A DNA stretch of 64,000 nt from Aureisphaera sp963669405 (GCA_963669405.2 CAXXHF010000002.1:2728001-2792000); one strand, 5' to 3'. Positions 35,315 to 45,236 are shown, counted from the first letter of the stretch. Notes: generated by a model not told the origin, from the letters alone. Program-made: numbers and translations.

Positions 35315-35480
35315 CTGCTGTGGAGGCGGGGCTAATGAAACCTCACACACAAACCTCTCTGGACAGTTGTCTGGAGATTTTAGCTGGTTATTACAAAAGA
35401 CGCAATGGAACAAGGGTTCCATAACAACTAAAAACTAAACTAATAAAAGAAGAGGATGTTTAAATAGAGATAAAGTCTAT

Positions 35481-35494
35481 CTGCCAATAGGCAG
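35481..35494. other. Short perfect hairpin in the ctlX downstream region
   Basis: CTGCC-AATA-GGCAG with no T run directly after. The surrounding 34997-35698 holds nothing else that I can assign, apart from the start-less frame and two copies of TGCGTAATTT (near 35624 and 35663). Confidence 0.3.
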
Positions 35495-35698
35495 GTTAGT
35501 TGGAATTTTTAAGTTGTTGAATTAATATTTTAACTACGATCAGAAGACTTACTCACAGCGAAATTTATTGGGTCATATTCATTTTGCAGTTTTTAGGCAT
35601 CCTCGCTTTTAATCATACTGTTGCGTAATTTAAAGTGTTCAAAAAGAGAAAATAGATTTGGGGTGCGTAATTTTTAAAACCTTTTGTAATTTTGGGAC

Positions 35699-35863
35699 AT
35701 GAAACTACTACGTTTGGTACTTATGTTAGGAGGTCTGGCTCTAGTTGCTTGGGGAGTTGTAGATTATTTTGATGATGATCCTGAAAACCCACAGGCGTTG
35801 GCCAAAATCATTCTTGGAATCACAGGGTTTTTGGCAGCTTTATTAGCCAAATCCAGGAGATAG
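35699..35863 (+). CDS. Small two-helix membrane protein (54 aa)
   Basis: 54 aa, starting MKLLRLVLMLGGLALVAWGV, then an acidic loop (DYFDDDPENPQA) and a second hydrophobic helix (IILGITGFLAALLA) ending in the basic KSRR. The charge pattern (basic start, acidic loop, basic end) suits a real membrane hairpin. It lies 24 bp before a second small membrane-protein gene in the same direction, suggesting a pair. The function is unknown. Confidence 0.6.
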   Translation: MKLLRLVLMLGGLALVAWGVVDYFDDDPENPQALAKIILGITGFLAALLAKSRR

Positions 35864-35887
35864 TTGCTGTAAACTAATACAAGATAT

Positions 35888-36103
35888 ATGGGTCATAAAA
35901 TACAATCGTTCCTTTTCCTTTTAATAGGCGCCTTGTTTTTTTGGTTCGTAGCGCCATTTATGGTAAAGTTATGGAAAAGGAATCTTAGAAGATCGGGTTC
36001 AGAATTACCTGAAAAAAGCCCTGAGGTATTCAAAGTGTTTACCCTCATTTTTAAAGCTGCGGCTGTATTTGTCTTGTGTTATGGTATTTGGAATTTGTTT
36101 TAG
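35888..36103 (+). CDS. Small membrane protein (71 aa)
   Basis: 71 aa, with two hydrophobic segments (FLFLLIGALFFWFVAPFMV and LIFKAAAVFVLCYGIWNLF) separated by a basic loop (KLWKRNLRRSG). No family is recognised. It is 24 bp downstream of another small membrane-protein gene and ends one base before the convergent marC-like gene stop. Confidence 0.65.
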   Translation: MGHKIQSFLFLLIGALFFWFVAPFMVKLWKRNLRRSGSELPEKSPEVFKVFTLIFKAAAVFVLCYGIWNLF

Positions 36104-36730
36104 TTATAGTTCTGAAAAAATAGCAACCACTGCTGCGGAGATATATTCTACTCCAATAGAAATGACAATAAATCCTACAATACGGGAAATGGCATTAATG
36201 CCAGATGCTCCCAAAAATTTAGTGATAAAGTAAGCACTTCGTAAAATAAGAAACACCAACAATCCTACAGTAACTATAGCCACAAGGATAATTATGATAT
36301 GCAACCACTCCGTATATTCCTGTTGAAAGGTAATGAGCAAGGAAATTGAACCCGGCCCTGCTAGCATGGGAATGGCTAAAGGTGTTAACGAAAATTTCTC
36401 CCGATCTTTAAGATCTTCTTTTACCCGTTTGTTTTTCATTCCTTTGTGCTTACTGAAATTTCCGGTTAACAGTGCAAACCCCGAAGTTACAATGATCATT
36501 CCACCAGCAATGCGGAGGGCGTTGAGGCTAATACCGAAGAACTTCAATAAATAAGTTCCTGCAAAGAAAGAAATGATAAGGATGACCGTAACATTGATGC
36601 CAGTGAGCAGTGATGTTTTATTTCGTTCTTTGGTAGATTCTTCTGAGGTAAGCCCTACAAATACAGGTACCGTACCCAAAGGATTAATAACAGAGAACAG
36701 TGCAGCAAATACATATAGAAATACATCCAT
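36104..36730 (-). CDS. MarC-family integral membrane protein (NAAT type)
   Basis: 208 aa, with six predicted helices. It contains the family-typical opening FSVINPLGTVPVFVGLT and the central LTPLAIPMLAGPGSISLLI, both with the conserved proline-glycine turns. MarC relatives are putative inner-membrane transporters, and some archaeal relatives carry neutral amino acids, but the bacterial function is unsettled. It is single, convergent with the small membrane-protein genes and divergent from argS. Confidence 0.9.
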   Translation of the reverse strand: MDVFLYVFAALFSVINPLGTVPVFVGLTSEESTKERNKTSLLTGINVTVILIISFFAGTYLLKFFGISLNALRIAGGMIIVTSGFALLTGNFSKHKGMKNKRVKEDLKDREKFSLTPLAIPMLAGPGSISLLITFQQEYTEWLHIIIILVAIVTVGLLVFLILRSAYFITKFLGASGINAISRIVGFIVISIGVEYISAAVVAIFSEL

Positions 36731-36851
36731 AGTTTTTATTGCAAAGGACGTTTAGTCGCACATCATGAAAATTACGTAAGTATTAAGAATAGGTTTAGAA
36801 AAGACTAATTTTATTCTGAGGCTCCTTGCTAATCCGATGCTTGAAAATTGA

Positions 36852-36859
36852 TATCTTTG
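36852..36859 (+). promoter_or_regulatory. -7 box of argS
   Basis: TATCTTTG matches the Bacteroidota -7 consensus, 20 bp before the argS ATG. A TTG about 23 bp upstream is a weak -33 candidate. Confidence 0.55.
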
Positions 36860-36879
36860 CGGTCAAATTTTAACACACA

Positions 36880-38655
36880 ATGGCATTACAGGAAATCCTT
36901 TCAGAAAAGATTAAAACAGCGGTGCAATCCTTATATGGCGCTTCATTGGAAAAAGTGGAGTTTCAAGCCACGCGCAAGGAATTTGAAGGAGATATTACCG
37001 TAGTGGTCTTCCCAATGTTAAAAGTGGTGAAGGGCAATCCTGTACAGATAGGTGAAAACATTGGAAATTATCTGGTAGAACATGTCGCTGAGGTAACCAA
37101 ATTCAACGTAGTAAAAGGTTTTCTGAACTTGGTGCTGAGCGATGCTTACTTTTTGAAGTTCTTTACGGAGATTTCAGATTTTTCCAATTTCGGAAAAGGA
37201 GCACCCCAAGATGATGCCATGATGGTAGAATATGCCTCTCCCAATACCAATAAACCGTTGCATTTAGGGCACATTAGAAATGTATTGTTAGGCTATTCAG
37301 TAGCTGAAATTTTAAAAGCAGCAGGTAAGAAAGTATACAAGACACAGATTATTAATGATCGGGGAATTCATATCTGTAAAAGTATGTTGGCGTGGAAAAC
37401 CTTCGGAAACGGAGAAACACCGGAAAGTTCTGGGTTAAAGGGTGATAAGCTGGTAGGGAACTACTATGTAATGTTTGATAAGGTATACAAGGAGCAAATT
37501 GCAGAGTTAATAGCCAAAGGAAAAACCGAAGACGAAGCGAAGGCACAAGCTCCCTTTTTGGTAGAAGCTCAAGAAATGCTCAGAAAATGGGAAGCTGGCG
37601 ACCCGAAAACGGTAGAGCTTTGGAAAATGATGAACGGATGGGTGTATGATGGCTTTGAAGTCACTTATAAAACCATTGGGGTAGATTTTGATAGCTACTA
37701 TTATGAAAGCAATACCTATTTGTTGGGTAAAGATAATATAATGGAGGGCCTTGAAAGAGGAGTGTTCTTTAAAAAAGAAGATGGCTCTGTTTGGTGTGAC
37801 CTGACCGATGAAGGCTTGGATGAGAAAATTGTCTTAAGAAGTGATGGTACTGCGGTGTATATGACTCAGGATATTGGTACCGCTATTCAACGGGTAAAAG
37901 ATCAACCCGATATCAATGGTATGATTTATACCGTAGGGAATGAGCAGGATTATCATTTTAAAGTGTTGTTCCTTATTCTAAAAAAATTGGGATACCATTG
38001 GGCAGAAAACCTGTACCACCTAAGTTATGGAATGGTAGACCTACCAACGGGTAAGATGAAGAGTAGGGAAGGAACTGTGGTAGATGCCGATGATTTGGTG
38101 ACAGAAATGTCACGAACAGCTAAAGAGATTTCGGAAGATTTGGGTAAGATTGATGATTTTTCTGAAGAAGAGAAAGCGCAATTGTATCATACCATTGGAC
38201 TTGGTGCCCTAAAATATTATATCTTAAAAGTAGATCCTAAAAAACGAATCCTTTTCAACCCCGAAGAGAGTGTGGATTTTCAAGGAAATACAGGTCCTTT
38301 TATTCAATATACCTATGCAAGGATTCAGGCAATCTTAAGACACGCAGGAGCAGCTCCTTCCTTGAATGATGTATCTGAATTTGAGTTGGATGCTAAGGAA
38401 AAAGAAGTAGTAAAACGATTGCAAATGTTTCCGGAGACTATACAATTGGCGGCAAGCCAATACAGTCCTGCCATTATAGCAAACTATACCTATGATTTGG
38501 TAAAGGATTTCAATTCCTTTTACCAAAATGTAAGCATCTTGAGCGCAGATACCGAAACCAAGAAGAATTTCAGGATACAATTATCCAGAGCTACCGGAGA
38601 AGTTATTAAAACTGCCTTTGGTCTATTGGGAATTCAGGTGCCCGATCGTATGTGA
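36880..38655 (+). CDS. argS: Arginyl-tRNA synthetase
   Basis: 591 aa, class I synthetase. It has an N-terminal arginyl-tRNA additional domain (about 1-110), HIGH-type motif HLGHIRN preceded by ASPNTNKPL, and a catalytic Rossmann core. A KMSKS-like loop appears as KMKSREGTVV. The C-terminal DALR anticodon-binding domain ends AFGLLGIQVPDRM. It charges tRNA-Arg. It is monocistronic, transcribed away from marC, and fits the local cluster of arginine-related genes. Confidence 0.98.
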   Translation: MALQEILSEKIKTAVQSLYGASLEKVEFQATRKEFEGDITVVVFPMLKVVKGNPVQIGENIGNYLVEHVAEVTKFNVVKGFLNLVLSDAYFLKFFTEISDFSNFGKGAPQDDAMMVEYASPNTNKPLHLGHIRNVLLGYSVAEILKAAGKKVYKTQIINDRGIHICKSMLAWKTFGNGETPESSGLKGDKLVGNYYVMFDKVYKEQIAELIAKGKTEDEAKAQAPFLVEAQEMLRKWEAGDPKTVELWKMMNGWVYDGFEVTYKTIGVDFDSYYYESNTYLLGKDNIMEGLERGVFFKKEDGSVWCDLTDEGLDEKIVLRSDGTAVYMTQDIGTAIQRVKDQPDINGMIYTVGNEQDYHFKVLFLILKKLGYHWAENLYHLSYGMVDLPTGKMKSREGTVVDADDLVTEMSRTAKEISEDLGKIDDFSEEEKAQLYHTIGLGALKYYILKVDPKKRILFNPEESVDFQGNTGPFIQYTYARIQAILRHAGAAPSLNDVSEFELDAKEKEVVKRLQMFPETIQLAASQYSPAIIANYTYDLVKDFNSFYQNVSILSADTETKKNFRIQLSRATGEVIKTAFGLLGIQVPDRM

Positions 38656-38799
38656 TTTTATATTCTTGAGTCTTCATTCAAAAATTAGGACTGCTATATT
38701 TTGTTTAAGAGGTTGATTTTATCCAACTTGAAGTTTATTACGTTGTGGTAACTTATTCTAGTGTTATAAATAAGTCTTCACAAGATAAAAATCAACTTC

Positions 38800-40170
38800 A
38801 TGAAGATTCATTACTTTCTACTGGGAATTAGTTTGTTTCTAGCTGAATCTGCTTTCGGGCAATTCGGAACTCAAAATGTTATTTCAACAAGTCAATCACA
38901 ACCTTTTGGACTTCAACCAATAGATTTGGATAATGATGGTGATTTGGATTTGATCGTAAGTTCGGAAGGAGATGATCGAATTATTTGGTATGAAAATTTG
39001 GATGGAGCGGGAAGCTACGGTTCCGAAAATGTCATAACAACACTAGCCGATGGTCCTAGGACGATTCATTTAGCAGATTTGGATGGTGATGATGATTTAG
39101 ATTTACTATCAGCCTCATCTAATGACAATAAAGTGGCTTGGTATGAAAATTTGGACGGCCTCGGTACTTTTGGAGAACAAACAGTTATTTCCACAATTGG
39201 AAGTGGTGTACTCTTTGTTTATACGGGGGATTTAGACAATGATGGTGATCAGGACATTCTTTCGGCATCGCATTCAGATAATACACTAAGATGGCATGAA
39301 AATTTAGACGGTTTAGGAAATTTCGGGCCCATAAATGTTATTTCAGACCATGCAGGGGACCCTTATTTCATTAAGGCAGCAGATTTAGATAATGATGGTT
39401 TTTTGGATGTCTATTTTACTGGGTTAAACGGTAGTAAGGTAGGATGGCACAGAAACATAGACGGCACGGGAAACTTTGGTCCGGAACAGTTGCTCACCTT
39501 AAATATGGGTTCTGGTTTGGCTGTAGATGCTATTGATATAGATGGAGATAGTTATCTGGACATTGTTGCAGGCTCTGGTTATGATGGAAAGTTAGGATGG
39601 TTTAGAAATACTGATGGAATGGGTGTTTTCAGTGCCCAAAGCATTATAAGTGATACTTGTGCTGGAGTCATAATATTGGATACTAAGGATATGGATAACG
39701 ACAGCGATATAGATGTGTTAGCTACCTGTTTATGGAACAATAAAATTAGCTGGTTCGAAAATTTGAATGGAGAGGGAGTATTCAGTGAAGAACAAATAAT
39801 CTCAGAAGAAACTATGGGTGCTTCTAGTATTGCTGGAGCAGATATAAACAATGACGGAAAATTAGATGTAATTTCTTTATCGTATATAGATAATAAGATT
39901 GCTTGGTATGAAAATGAAATGGTACTGGGACTTACAGATAATGAGTTGTCTGAATTTTATATATATCCAAATCCAACCCATTCTATTCTACACATAAATT
40001 CTTCGCTAGATACATATGAAATTGAAATCTATTCTGGAGTTGGGCAATTGATTCAAAAGTCAAATAATGAAAATGAGGTTGACGTCTCAATGCTCTCTAG
40101 TGGCATATACTTGGTTCGATTGATTGGAGCTAACGAGAATAGTAGCATTCAAAAATTCGTTAAAATTTAG
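38800..40170 (+). CDS. Secreted FG-GAP/VCBS repeat protein with T9SS sorting domain
   Basis: 456 aa. A signal peptide (ends AFGQ) precedes seven FG-GAP/VCBS blades, each with a calcium-loop motif of the type DxDxDGxxD (LDNDGDLDL, LDGDDDLDL, LDNDGDQDI and so on) followed by WYENLDG-like segments. This makes an integrin-like beta-propeller. The last 70 residues form a T9SS type A domain (YIYPNPT, then VYLVRLIG-like, ending IQKFVKI). It should therefore be exported by type IX secretion and anchored or released. The ligand is unknown. A strong bidirectional terminator follows. Confidence 0.9.
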   Translation: MKIHYFLLGISLFLAESAFGQFGTQNVISTSQSQPFGLQPIDLDNDGDLDLIVSSEGDDRIIWYENLDGAGSYGSENVITTLADGPRTIHLADLDGDDDLDLLSASSNDNKVAWYENLDGLGTFGEQTVISTIGSGVLFVYTGDLDNDGDQDILSASHSDNTLRWHENLDGLGNFGPINVISDHAGDPYFIKAADLDNDGFLDVYFTGLNGSKVGWHRNIDGTGNFGPEQLLTLNMGSGLAVDAIDIDGDSYLDIVAGSGYDGKLGWFRNTDGMGVFSAQSIISDTCAGVIILDTKDMDNDSDIDVLATCLWNNKISWFENLNGEGVFSEEQIISEETMGASSIAGADINNDGKLDVISLSYIDNKIAWYENEMVLGLTDNELSEFYIYPNPTHSILHINSSLDTYEIEIYSGVGQLIQKSNNENEVDVSMLSSGIYLVRLIGANENSSIQKFVKI

Positions 40171-40210
40171 AGATAACGTTGGGGGAATCTTAATAAATGC
40201 TCTCAATATA

Positions 40211-40248
40211 AATTAAAAAGCCTCAGTACAAACTGAGGCTTTTTAATT
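40211..40248. terminator. Bidirectional terminator between the FG-GAP and M28 genes
   Basis: A near-perfect 17-bp inverted repeat (AATTAAAAAGCCTCAGT with its complement) around a short ACAA loop, with A and T runs on both sides. It overlaps the stop codon of the convergent M28 gene. Confidence 0.95.
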
Positions 40249-41734
40249 AGTCTTTAATGTCTGTTCGTTTATAGAGTGCTTTACCTGCTTCTTCATATTT
40301 GTCACCTGCAGTCCAAAAAGGAGTAATAGGATCGTTTCCTATGTTTCTGCCTGCCATGACATAAGCCTTAAAGAACTTTTCGAGATAATCGTAGTCCATA
40401 CTATCTGCATGGTCTCCAGGACGGTGGTAGTACTTGGTTACATCACCACTAAAAGAAGTGAATCCCATAGAAAAGGTAGGTGCTGGAATTCCCTTTGCTG
40501 CAAAATGAACATTGTCACTTCTATCAAAAAGCCCTTGCTCAGGAGCGGGATCATCTATAGCGGTAAGGCCAAATGTTTTGGCAGCATCCTTTATGTGTTG
40601 TTCTGCTGTAGTTCTAGGCAATCCAATAATGGTTGCCAGTGAAGTGTCATTATATCCGCCGTTATCACTGTTGAAGCAATAAACCATTTGCTCTAATGGC
40701 AGTACGGGGTTTTCTACATAGTGTTTACTACCTAGAAGTCCTTTTTCTTCAGCTGTAAATAAAATGAAGAGTGCTGATCTTTTGGTAGGGTATTTGGCGA
40801 GGTTTTCGGCCATGCTTAATACAGTTGTGGTTCCTACAGCATTATCTCTGGCTCCATTGTAAATGGTATCACCTGTTTCATCTGGTGTTCCAATACCAAC
40901 GTGATCGTAATGTGCAGAATATATGATGTATTCATTTTTTAATTTAGGGTCACTTCCTTCAATCACACCAATCACATTTTGGCTAAGTACCTTTTCCTTC
41001 TTTTGGGCACTCATGGTTAGGGTTACCGTATGTTTTCCTGAAGCATACTTTTCACTATGCGAACCATCTTCATCCTGAACCCAGATATACGCCAATCCTT
41101 TACTATCTTCACTTTTTTCTTCAGCTAGGGAAAGACTAGGCGCATTGAAATTGTGGTCTATAAACCCCCACATATTGCTACTAGCCTGAATTAGCTCTAC
41201 AATGGCAGTAGCCCCTGCTTTTTCAGCCAATTCAGCCTTTTTTGATCGTAATCCAAAGGCAGCTCTGGCATCATTTGCTTCATCACTACCTGCTTTTATA
41301 ATCACAATCTTTCCAGTTACATTTTTTCCTTGGTAGTCATTTTCAAGGCCATAACCAAGAAATACGGCTTCCTCACTTGTTTTGGTAGGATTGGCTTTAA
41401 GTACAACCTTGTTGTCTATATTCATTCCATCAATAGCAAGATCAAACGTAGCAGGAGGTGTTGTTTTTTCAAAGGTTACTATCTGGTAGTAGTCTCCTGT
41501 TTTTGGGTTGGGTTTTACACCATAGGTTCGGAACATATTTGCCAAATAGGAAGCTGCAATCTTGTTTTCTGGAGTTCCGGTTTCCCTCCCCTTCAATAGG
41601 TCATCTGCCAAGAAGTAGATATGACCCTCTATTTCACTTTTATTAACGGTTTCTATTACTTTCTCCTTTTCGGTTTGCGAAAAGGCAATGGATGAACATA
41701 GAAAGACAAAAAGAAAAAGAATGTTAGATTTCAT
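40247..41734 (-). CDS. Exported M28-family zinc metallopeptidase
   Basis: 495 aa from the ATG at 41734 (MKSNILFLFVFLCSSIAFSQ). A longer in-frame start inside the upstream TonB gene would bury the signal peptide. After a protease-associated-like insert (about 120-290), the M28 catalytic domain shows YSAHYDHVG (zinc His/Asp), ARDNAVGTTTVL (bridging Asp), FTAEEKGLLGS (catalytic Glu and zinc Glu) and a later RSDNVHFAAKGIP (His). It is a periplasmic aminopeptidase-type enzyme. It follows the TonB receptor gene by 55 bp, so the two may share a transcript. Confidence 0.92.
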   Translation of the reverse strand: MKSNILFLFVFLCSSIAFSQTEKEKVIETVNKSEIEGHIYFLADDLLKGRETGTPENKIAASYLANMFRTYGVKPNPKTGDYYQIVTFEKTTPPATFDLAIDGMNIDNKVVLKANPTKTSEEAVFLGYGLENDYQGKNVTGKIVIIKAGSDEANDARAAFGLRSKKAELAEKAGATAIVELIQASSNMWGFIDHNFNAPSLSLAEEKSEDSKGLAYIWVQDEDGSHSEKYASGKHTVTLTMSAQKKEKVLSQNVIGVIEGSDPKLKNEYIIYSAHYDHVGIGTPDETGDTIYNGARDNAVGTTTVLSMAENLAKYPTKRSALFILFTAEEKGLLGSKHYVENPVLPLEQMVYCFNSDNGGYNDTSLATIIGLPRTTAEQHIKDAAKTFGLTAIDDPAPEQGLFDRSDNVHFAAKGIPAPTFSMGFTSFSGDVTKYYHRPGDHADSMDYDYLEKFFKAYVMAGRNIGNDPITPFWTAGDKYEEAGKALYKRTDIKD

Positions 41735-41789
41735 AAGATGTTTTTTTTGATTGACGGGATTAAAGATACCAATTATTTGGAATGCTATT

Positions 41790-44291
41790 TTAGAAATGCA
41801 CCCTAAATGAAAAGTTTGGGGTAAAGCCCAATGCAAATTCATCAATTTCTTCAATTTCCTGTTCGTCGTTCAGCCTAAAAAAGTGATTCACGACATTATC
41901 TGTGTCTAAAAGATTCCAAATGGAAGCCCCAATGAAAGCATCGATTTTTTTACTCAGTTTAAATTGATAGGTGCCAGAGACATCTACACGAAGGTAATCT
42001 TTGATATTCGCATTGTTGGGTGGTCCAAAATTAAGTTCTCCATCTATAATTTCACGTCCTTCTACCAATGAAGTTGTTGGCTTTCCTGTATGCCAATTGA
42101 ACCCTCCTGAAAGGTTGAAGTTTTTAAACGAGTAGTTGATACCATATGTAAAAGTGTGTCTAATATCGATATTGTTTGGGAATTCGCTAGGTGTAAATGC
42201 TTCGAAGGTGTAATCGTTTTTTGCATACGAATAGCTGAGCCAAGTAGTAATGTTTTTGAAGTTTTTGTTCAATAAAAAATCAATCCCCTTAGTAGTATAA
42301 CTTCCATGGGTTCGTTCGTTTACAAATTGATTTTGAAATCCTTGACTTTGAGATGTGATTCCATCTACTTCTTTAAGGTAAGGTTCTACATTTACCAACC
42401 AACCTTTGCGGCTAAAGGTAAGCCCTGCTGAGATTTGCCTACTTTTTATAATAGGGATCTCATCAGGTCTGGAAAGTACCCAACGCCTGTTTTCAACGCC
42501 CAAAAAATCATTCTGAAAGTCTACGATTTGTGAAGTGGTTTGACTTTTCAATTCTCCTAAAATCTCTATGGTGAAATAGTTAAGAAAGCGATGGTTAAAA
42601 CTCACTCTGGGCTCTACAAGGACCTCATCAAATTTCCCCACATGATTTACGCGGACTCCAGCATTGATTGAAGTATTGGTGAGTGGTTGTAATTGTGTTT
42701 CTGCAAAAAAGCCATGCGTACGGATCACTTGCTTATCGGTACGTTCAAAAAACGGGTTGTTAATTTGTTCAAAATTGGTGATCCCTGTTTCGTTGAATTG
42801 ATATCCCAAGCGACCTCCTATATTATCTGAAAATTGATGGTGTAACGTAAGTCGAGCGCCAGACTCCAACACATCATTTTCTTGGAATAATCGTTGATTG
42901 TTTACAACATCTTGGTTGGAAGCTTGCAATTCGTAAGCTGTTCCATAAAACTGAAAATCTGTGCTCCAATCAGTGTTCCATTGCCTTTTATAATAGAAAC
43001 CACCTGAAACATTGTTCTGCACCAAATCACTACGGAGTGATTGAAATTCGTCATCGATAAGGGCGTTTTCCAAAAACTCCAACTCGTTTGCCAATACCAT
43101 GAAGTTAAAACGAAAGAGATCTTTGGGATTAGGTTTTAGTAATATTCTAAAACTAGTGTCAAAAAAGCTAAAATCGTCATCGCTGGTGGGTAATACGTTT
43201 CCTCCCATGGATGTGACTTCTGTATTCTGAAAAGCCCTTTCGAAATAGGAACTATAGGTAGGTGTTTCAAGAATGTTATTAATGCTCTTTCTTCCTGAAA
43301 CCTGAATTGAACCTATTTCTCCTAAAGGGACATCTACAAAAGCATCGGTGCTGATGAGGTTGGTTCCAAAACTTCCTTTGGTTTGCGGTGTAATTTCTGC
43401 ATCACCTTCCATAGAAATTACGCCAGAAACCCCATCGCCATAACGGGCAGAGGTTCCATTTTTTGTAACAGTAACTTTTTCGGTAAGGAACGGGTTAAAA
43501 GCAGAAATCAATCCGAAAAAATGTCCGCTTTGGTACATTTTTATACCATCCCAAAGAATCAGGTTCTGGTCGTTGGTGCCACCTCTTATATTCAGAAAGG
43601 ATACGGTTTCGTCCACACTTTGAATACCAGGAAGGGCTTGTATGGTAAGTAGGACGTCTGGCTCTATAAGACCAGGAAGAATATCAAATTCATTATAATT
43701 TACCGTAAGTGATCCTGTTTTATTTTTGGAAATCCCTTTTGCAAAATAGTTGGTGAGGTTTACCTCGCTTAAGACTTCAATTTTTTGGGAAAGTGTAATT
43801 TGTTTACAAGGTTTTTTTTCAAAATCTTGAGCTGGATATTCTGTTTTCTCATACCCGGTGTATTGAAAAGTAATGGAGTCATTCAAAGAAAGGACTTCCA
43901 AAGAAAAAGATCCGTCCGTATCTGTTAGAATTTGTTGGTATGGGGAAACAACAGCTACATTTGAAAAAGGGAGGCTGTCTTCAGAATTAAATGTTTTTCC
44001 ACAAATAATAAACGTGTTCTCTTTTCTACTTATGGTAATGGTATTATCTGGTAATATGTTGTATTTAAATAAGGTATTACTTCCCAAGAAATTTAGACAA
44101 CCCTCTACTGTATTTAGATTGGGGTCTATTACATAATGATTGGAGATATCTTCGTCTATGAAAGAGAATGTATACGGAAAATTGGCTTCCAAATTTTCCA
44201 AATAGTCGCGTAGTGCTAATGTGTTCTGCGACAAAGCAAAACTGGATATAAGGAGGGTAAAAAGTAATGTTAACTTCTGGGGTTGGATCAC
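41790..44291 (-). CDS. FecA-type TonB-dependent receptor with signalling domain
   Basis: 833 aa, starting with GTG two bases after the FecR stop. A signal peptide (ends ALSQ) is followed by an STN/secretin-like signalling domain (about 25-90) and a carboxypeptidase-like sandwich (about 95-165). The plug (about 190-300, SFLNIRGGTNDQNLILWDG and ARYGDGVSGVIS) and barrel follow. The STN domain and the sigma/FecR genes mark a cell-surface signalling system, in which ligand binding releases the sigma factor. The ligand is unknown. It is the third gene of the sigma-FecR-receptor operon. Confidence 0.93.
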   Translation of the reverse strand: MIQPQKLTLLFTLLISSFALSQNTLALRDYLENLEANFPYTFSFIDEDISNHYVIDPNLNTVEGCLNFLGSNTLFKYNILPDNTITISRKENTFIICGKTFNSEDSLPFSNVAVVSPYQQILTDTDGSFSLEVLSLNDSITFQYTGYEKTEYPAQDFEKKPCKQITLSQKIEVLSEVNLTNYFAKGISKNKTGSLTVNYNEFDILPGLIEPDVLLTIQALPGIQSVDETVSFLNIRGGTNDQNLILWDGIKMYQSGHFFGLISAFNPFLTEKVTVTKNGTSARYGDGVSGVISMEGDAEITPQTKGSFGTNLISTDAFVDVPLGEIGSIQVSGRKSINNILETPTYSSYFERAFQNTEVTSMGGNVLPTSDDDFSFFDTSFRILLKPNPKDLFRFNFMVLANELEFLENALIDDEFQSLRSDLVQNNVSGGFYYKRQWNTDWSTDFQFYGTAYELQASNQDVVNNQRLFQENDVLESGARLTLHHQFSDNIGGRLGYQFNETGITNFEQINNPFFERTDKQVIRTHGFFAETQLQPLTNTSINAGVRVNHVGKFDEVLVEPRVSFNHRFLNYFTIEILGELKSQTTSQIVDFQNDFLGVENRRWVLSRPDEIPIIKSRQISAGLTFSRKGWLVNVEPYLKEVDGITSQSQGFQNQFVNERTHGSYTTKGIDFLLNKNFKNITTWLSYSYAKNDYTFEAFTPSEFPNNIDIRHTFTYGINYSFKNFNLSGGFNWHTGKPTTSLVEGREIIDGELNFGPPNNANIKDYLRVDVSGTYQFKLSKKIDAFIGASIWNLLDTDNVVNHFFRLNDEQEIEEIDEFALGFTPNFSFRVHF

Positions 44292-44293
44292 AG

Positions 44294-45184
44294 TTATTTG
44301 GATTTAAGCTCCACATTCTTTCCTTTCATATCATATGACAAGTTAAGGGGAATTGTGATAGCTTCCAAAGCTGTTTCCAAATTTTCGTGTGTGAAACTTC
44401 CGGTGAACAATGTGTTGTTCAATGCAGGGTCAAATGTGACCTCAATGTCGTACTGTCGTTCCAATTCATTCACAGCTTCGAAATAAGGGACACTTTTTAA
44501 AAGAGTCTTAGCATGAACCCAAGAAGGTTCGTTCTGTGTAATAGTACCAGTAACCACCTGGCCATTGTATAACTTATAGTTATTACCTGCTGAGAGGCGG
44601 ACGGTATTTTCATTATTTTTTACTTGAACAGTTCCTTCATAGCAAACGACTTCAAAATAATTTCCCCTAGCATTTACTGTAAATTGAGTACCTAAAACGG
44701 TAACGAGACCTTGATCGGTTATTACGGTAAATGTGGTGCCGGATGCTACTTTAAAATAAGCCTCTCCAGATAGTTTTAGCTCACGTTCATCCCAATTATC
44801 TTCATCATATGTTATTGAAGAACCTGCATTTAAAATTACTTCTGATTGATCTGGAAGGGTGAATTCTATACGCTTTGAGTTTTCAGCAATATAGGTGGTT
44901 TCAGAAGTGGTAAATAATGTAAAGTATAATCCCAGACAAACTATAATGGCTGCTGCAATGCCGCTCACGTATCTAAGCCATGCGGTACGTCCTGTGTTTG
45001 TATTTTTTTCTTGATTGATTTTCTCAAAAACCTTGTCTTCATCAAAGGAAGGGGCAGCAAATTGTTGAGCCGCTTCATCTATTTTCATAAAAGCACTAGA
45101 GGCGTCCAATTTCTTGAACGCCCTTAGCTCTTCTTCATTGAGGTTGTTATCCAACCACTTAATAATTAAATCTTCCTTTTTCAT
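44294..45184 (-). CDS. FecR-family anti-sigma factor
   Basis: 296 aa. A cytoplasmic N-terminal helix bundle (MKKEDLIIKWLDNNLNEEEL) is followed by one transmembrane helix (about 75-95, YVSGIAAAIIVCLGLYFTL), the FecR domain (about 105-210, IEFTLPDQSEVILNAGSSI and GEAYFKVA) and a C-terminal DUF4974-type domain. It holds the ECF sigma factor inactive until the receptor signals. It follows the sigma gene by 52 bp and is 2 bp ahead of the receptor start. Confidence 0.95.
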   Translation of the reverse strand: MKKEDLIIKWLDNNLNEEELRAFKKLDASSAFMKIDEAAQQFAAPSFDEDKVFEKINQEKNTNTGRTAWLRYVSGIAAAIIVCLGLYFTLFTTSETTYIAENSKRIEFTLPDQSEVILNAGSSITYDEDNWDERELKLSGEAYFKVASGTTFTVITDQGLVTVLGTQFTVNARGNYFEVVCYEGTVQVKNNENTVRLSAGNNYKLYNGQVVTGTITQNEPSWVHAKTLLKSVPYFEAVNELERQYDIEVTFDPALNNTLFTGSFTHENLETALEAITIPLNLSYDMKGKNVELKSK

Positions 45185-45236
45185 GTCAATTCATATATAT
45201 AACAATCGAACCGAAAAAATTCCTACCCCTATGGTA

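Noticed and set aside
35219..35438. Overlapping small open frames on both strands with Cys/Gly-rich sequence, resembling a peptide precursor
   Set aside because: Both are short, without promoter, maturation or export genes nearby; more likely chance frames in gene debris.
38701..38799. GTT-containing pair 21 bp apart upstream of the FG-GAP gene, possible LytTR site
   Set aside because: The two half-sites differ in most positions, and only the GTT core is shared; too weak compared with the site at 58297.
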